This document shows, one piece after another, positions 43,350 to 44,954 of a DNA stretch of 44,954 bases. The notes below the pieces were generated by a model that was not told the DNA's origin, did not search any database, and worked only from the letters and a program-made list of their open reading frames with translations. A program made the translations under genes and the position numbers. The first letter of the stretch is position 1. Each line of letters begins with the position of its first letter. Source of the stretch: Rhodospirillaceae bacterium (GTDB lineage: Bacteria > Pseudomonadota > Alphaproteobacteria > Rhodospirillales > UBA2165); contig JABHAA010000095.1 of NCBI GenBank assembly GCA_018674495.1, positions 1 through 44,954 on the forward strand, given 5' to 3'.

Positions 43350-43991
43350 TTACTCTTCTTCACCAATTTGCTGGAACATACGGACATAGAGGTCCGACAC
43401 CACGTCCGCGACGTGATGAATATCGGCCATATCCTCTGGTTTGACGTTGTTCGTAATCTCGCGAGTGAGATCGGCTGTGTGGTCTTCATCTGCGACCCCA
43501 TGCCCGGCCAAAAATTTAACGCCGTCGGGCAATTGCAGGCCGTCTTCGATGCGCCGCGCAATTTCGGAGCCAAGATCATCGCCCATGGCCTCAAGAATAT
43601 ACATCCAACCGAACAGTCCGACCGGATTGGCGTGGGCGGCCCAATAGTACTCGACGCCAATCATGCTCGCACAGGCAGGCACCGGGCGCGTTGCCCGCAC
43701 CGCCGATTCATCGATTTCCATTGCTTTCAAATCCTGCAGGGCCCAAGCGTCGTGCCCCAATTCCTCACGGGCGTGGTGCAGAAGATAGTCGCCAAGCATT
43801 GGGTTTCCCGGGACACATCTGGCCCCAGCCATCCCAATGACGACGGCACTGTGTATCGCATAGTGCCAGACATTTGTCAGGTAGCGGGCATATATACCGC
43901 GATTCAAACGGCCCTCAAAGACAGCCTGAACCGGTTCCGTAGCCGACAGCTGGGAACGCACTTTCGCCCTTAAATCCAACAAATATTGCAT
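43350..43991 (-). CDS. Heme-oxygenase-like iron-containing redox enzyme (HDO/TenA/PqqC-like fold)
   Basis: This 213-residue helical protein is of the heme-oxygenase-like superfamily. Probable metal ligands are E76 or E77 and H80 in LLHHAREELGHDAW, E134 in YILEAMG and H164-x3-D168-x2-H171 in GHGVADEDHTADL. This matches the pattern of diiron oxygenases such as UndA, BesC and CADD, which act on fatty acids or amino acids. The ATG has GGGG upstream. It is first in a two-gene unit with the cNMP-acyltransferase and has a promoter-like sequence before it. It likely oxidises a substrate or product of the acyltransferase. A catalytic or partner role cannot be chosen from sequence alone. Confidence 0.75.
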   Translation of the reverse strand: MQYLLDLRAKVRSQLSATEPVQAVFEGRLNRGIYARYLTNVWHYAIHSAVVIGMAGARCVPGNPMLGDYLLHHAREELGHDAWALQDLKAMEIDESAVRATRPVPACASMIGVEYYWAAHANPVGLFGWMYILEAMGDDLGSEIARRIEDGLQLPDGVKFLAGHGVADEDHTADLTREITNNVKPEDMADIHHVADVVSDLYVRMFQQIGEEE

Positions 43992-44031
43992 TGTTTTCCC
44001 CGAATGTTTTGATCGAAACTACTTGAGTGCA

Positions 44032-44060
44032 AATATCTTTTTTTAAAGGCGCCGCGTCAA
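44032..44060 (-). promoter_or_regulatory. Promoter of the diiron-like/acyltransferase operon
   Basis: On the minus strand TTGACG and GATATT are separated by 17 bases, with seven A just before the -10. The expected +1 is near 44025, about 34 bases before the ATG. It lies in the gap after the flavin monooxygenase gene. Confidence 0.5.
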
Positions 44061-44080
44061 CGTCATCTGCGTTTCGTGTC

Positions 44081-44954
44081 TTACAGGCCAGCCAAATCCG
44101 GCATGATATCGGCGGCGAAGGTCTGCATCGAATGCATTGCCTGTTGGTGGCCGATATCGCCGAAATAAAAGGCGGTTACCATATAGTTCAGCCCCAAGGC
44201 CTCGATATCGCCGGCCAGTTTGTCGCGCACCGTAGATGCCGACCCGACGACCACCGATCCGCGTTCAATGGCTTCGCCCAAGGTGGGCGGTATAAATTGG
44301 GCCATATTGGGTCCCGGTACTTTGTTTACCCGCCACAGTTTGGTGAGGCTCGCCTCCCAGGCCTGATAGACCGGCTCCGCCAGCTTCATGGCTTCGGCGT
44401 CGGTATCAGCAATGACCAGATGGCGCATGATACCCATCGCCGCGCCACCTTCAAAATCATCGGTCGCCCCATCGCCGGGCCGACCGCGTTTGGCGAAAGC
44501 TTCCTTGAAGGCATTCAGGGCCGGCTTGGCAAATTCCACGCCGCCCAAGGTGACGAAGTGATAGCCGTTCTCGCCTCCAAAAGTTCCACCCTCTACACTA
44601 TTCGTCGGATACCAGATTGGCGGATGCGGGTCCTGCAGTGGACGCAGTTCCATGGGTACATCGTGGTAGGTGTAATATTCGCCCTCGTGCTCCAGCACTT
44701 CATTATCAAGACCGTAGAGAACAGTCTCCAGGGCTTCGCGGAAAATGCCGTGCGAGGTGCTCGGATTGACGTCGTGATATTTCAACTCGAACGGTGATAC
44801 GCCGCGCCCGACGCCAACGTCCAGGCGGCCATGGCTCAAATGATCAAGGATGCAGATTTCCTCGATCAGGCGCAGGGGCGAATAGAGCGGTAACAAATAG
44901 CCGAGCGGTCCAAGACGGATGGTGGACGTGGCGTGCGCAATGGCGCCGAGATAA
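44081..44954 (-). CDS. LLM-class flavin-dependent monooxygenase (luciferase-like), N-terminus outside window
   Basis: About 290 residues of a bacterial-luciferase-like monooxygenase are present. The reading frame is open to the end of the window; the part before the first in-frame TTG reads YLGAIAHATSTIRLGPLG and is typical of the family, so the true start is further along. Then come ILDHLSHGRLDVGVGRGVSPFEL and later the substrate-pocket region HDVPMELRPLQDPHPPIWYP. These enzymes use FMNH2 and O2 to oxidise aldehydes, sulfonates, amines or natural products. It is upstream of the diiron-like operon on the same strand, 89 bases away. A shared pathway is possible but not proven. Confidence 0.85.
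   Translation of the reverse strand, partial: YLGAIAHATSTIRLGPLGYLLPLYSPLRLIEEICILDHLSHGRLDVGVGRGVSPFELKYHDVNPSTSHGIFREALETVLYGLDNEVLEHEGEYYTYHDVPMELRPLQDPHPPIWYPTNSVEGGTFGGENGYHFVTLGGVEFAKPALNAFKEAFAKRGRPGDGATDDFEGGAAMGIMRHLVIADTDAEAMKLAEPVYQAWEASLTKLWRVNKVPGPNMAQFIPPTLGEAIERGSVVVGSASTVRDKLAGDIEALGLNYMVTAFYFGDIGHQQAMHSMQTFAADIMPDLAGL

Overview
The window reads as a chromosomal segment of a GC-rich, respiring, free-living alphaproteobacterium, perhaps near the Rhodospirillales. The markers are a three-gene proton-translocating transhydrogenase (pntAA-pntAB-pntB), the alphaproteobacterial small families DUF1192 and DUF1013/TrcR, a COQ9 gene diverging from rpsU, DUF465 microproteins and a UbiB-like kinase. 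I cannot name a genus. I saw no rRNA, tRNA, CRISPR array, insertion sequence or prophage gene. Coding density is high, and the longest non-coding stretch is about 400 bases.

Layout. (1) 1-10.4 kb: the 3' end of pyruvate kinase, then a catabolic block on both strands. It holds two paralogous solute-binding proteins, a VOC-fold protein, an FAH-family hydrolase, a Rieske oxygenase, a DUF1330 protein, an amidohydrolase and an acyl-CoA synthetase. The likely theme is uptake, hydroxylation, ring cleavage or hydrolysis, and CoA activation of an aromatic or similar acid; the substrate is unknown. (2) 10.4-14.0 kb: oligoendopeptidase F, a UbiB-like kinase and a DoxX membrane protein. (3) 14.0-17.7 kb: a second oxidative group with an amidohydrolase, a small membrane protein, a 2OG-Fe(II) oxygenase and a second Rieske oxygenase. 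(4) 18-20.9 kb: pntAA-pntAB-pntB, which would supply NADPH. (5) 20.9-25.7 kb: cupin, lipoprotein, dienelactone hydrolase, MFS transporter and a third Rieske oxygenase. (6) 25.7-32.5 kb: housekeeping genes (rpsU, def, COQ9, purE, pfk, two DUF465 proteins, TrcR, quinone oxidoreductase, DUF1192). (7) 32.5-39.7 kb: a non-coding stretch with a possible small RNA, a membrane-linked adenylate cyclase, rpmE, an MFS transporter and a three-gene envelope cluster (OmpA-like, ExbB/MotA-like, MotB/OmpA-like). (8) 39.9-45 kb: a secreted protein, an SDR, an orphan lipoprotein, a two-gene operon encoding a heme-oxygenase-like diiron enzyme and an acyltransferase fused to a cyclic-nucleotide-binding domain, and the start of a flavin monooxygenase.

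The best candidate for an undescribed system is the last operon (42220-43991). A predicted diiron oxidase is translationally coupled to a FeeM/LuxI-like GNAT acyltransferase whose C-terminal cNMP domain keeps its phosphate-binding cassette. It has its own promoter-like sequence, looks more AT-rich than its surroundings, and a class III cyclase lies about 8 kb away. It could be a cAMP-gated acyl-metabolite pathway. The second candidate is the ExbB/MotB/OmpA envelope cluster. Two genes (pepF and def) look leaderless. All functional statements are inferred from motifs read by eye; no database search was run.
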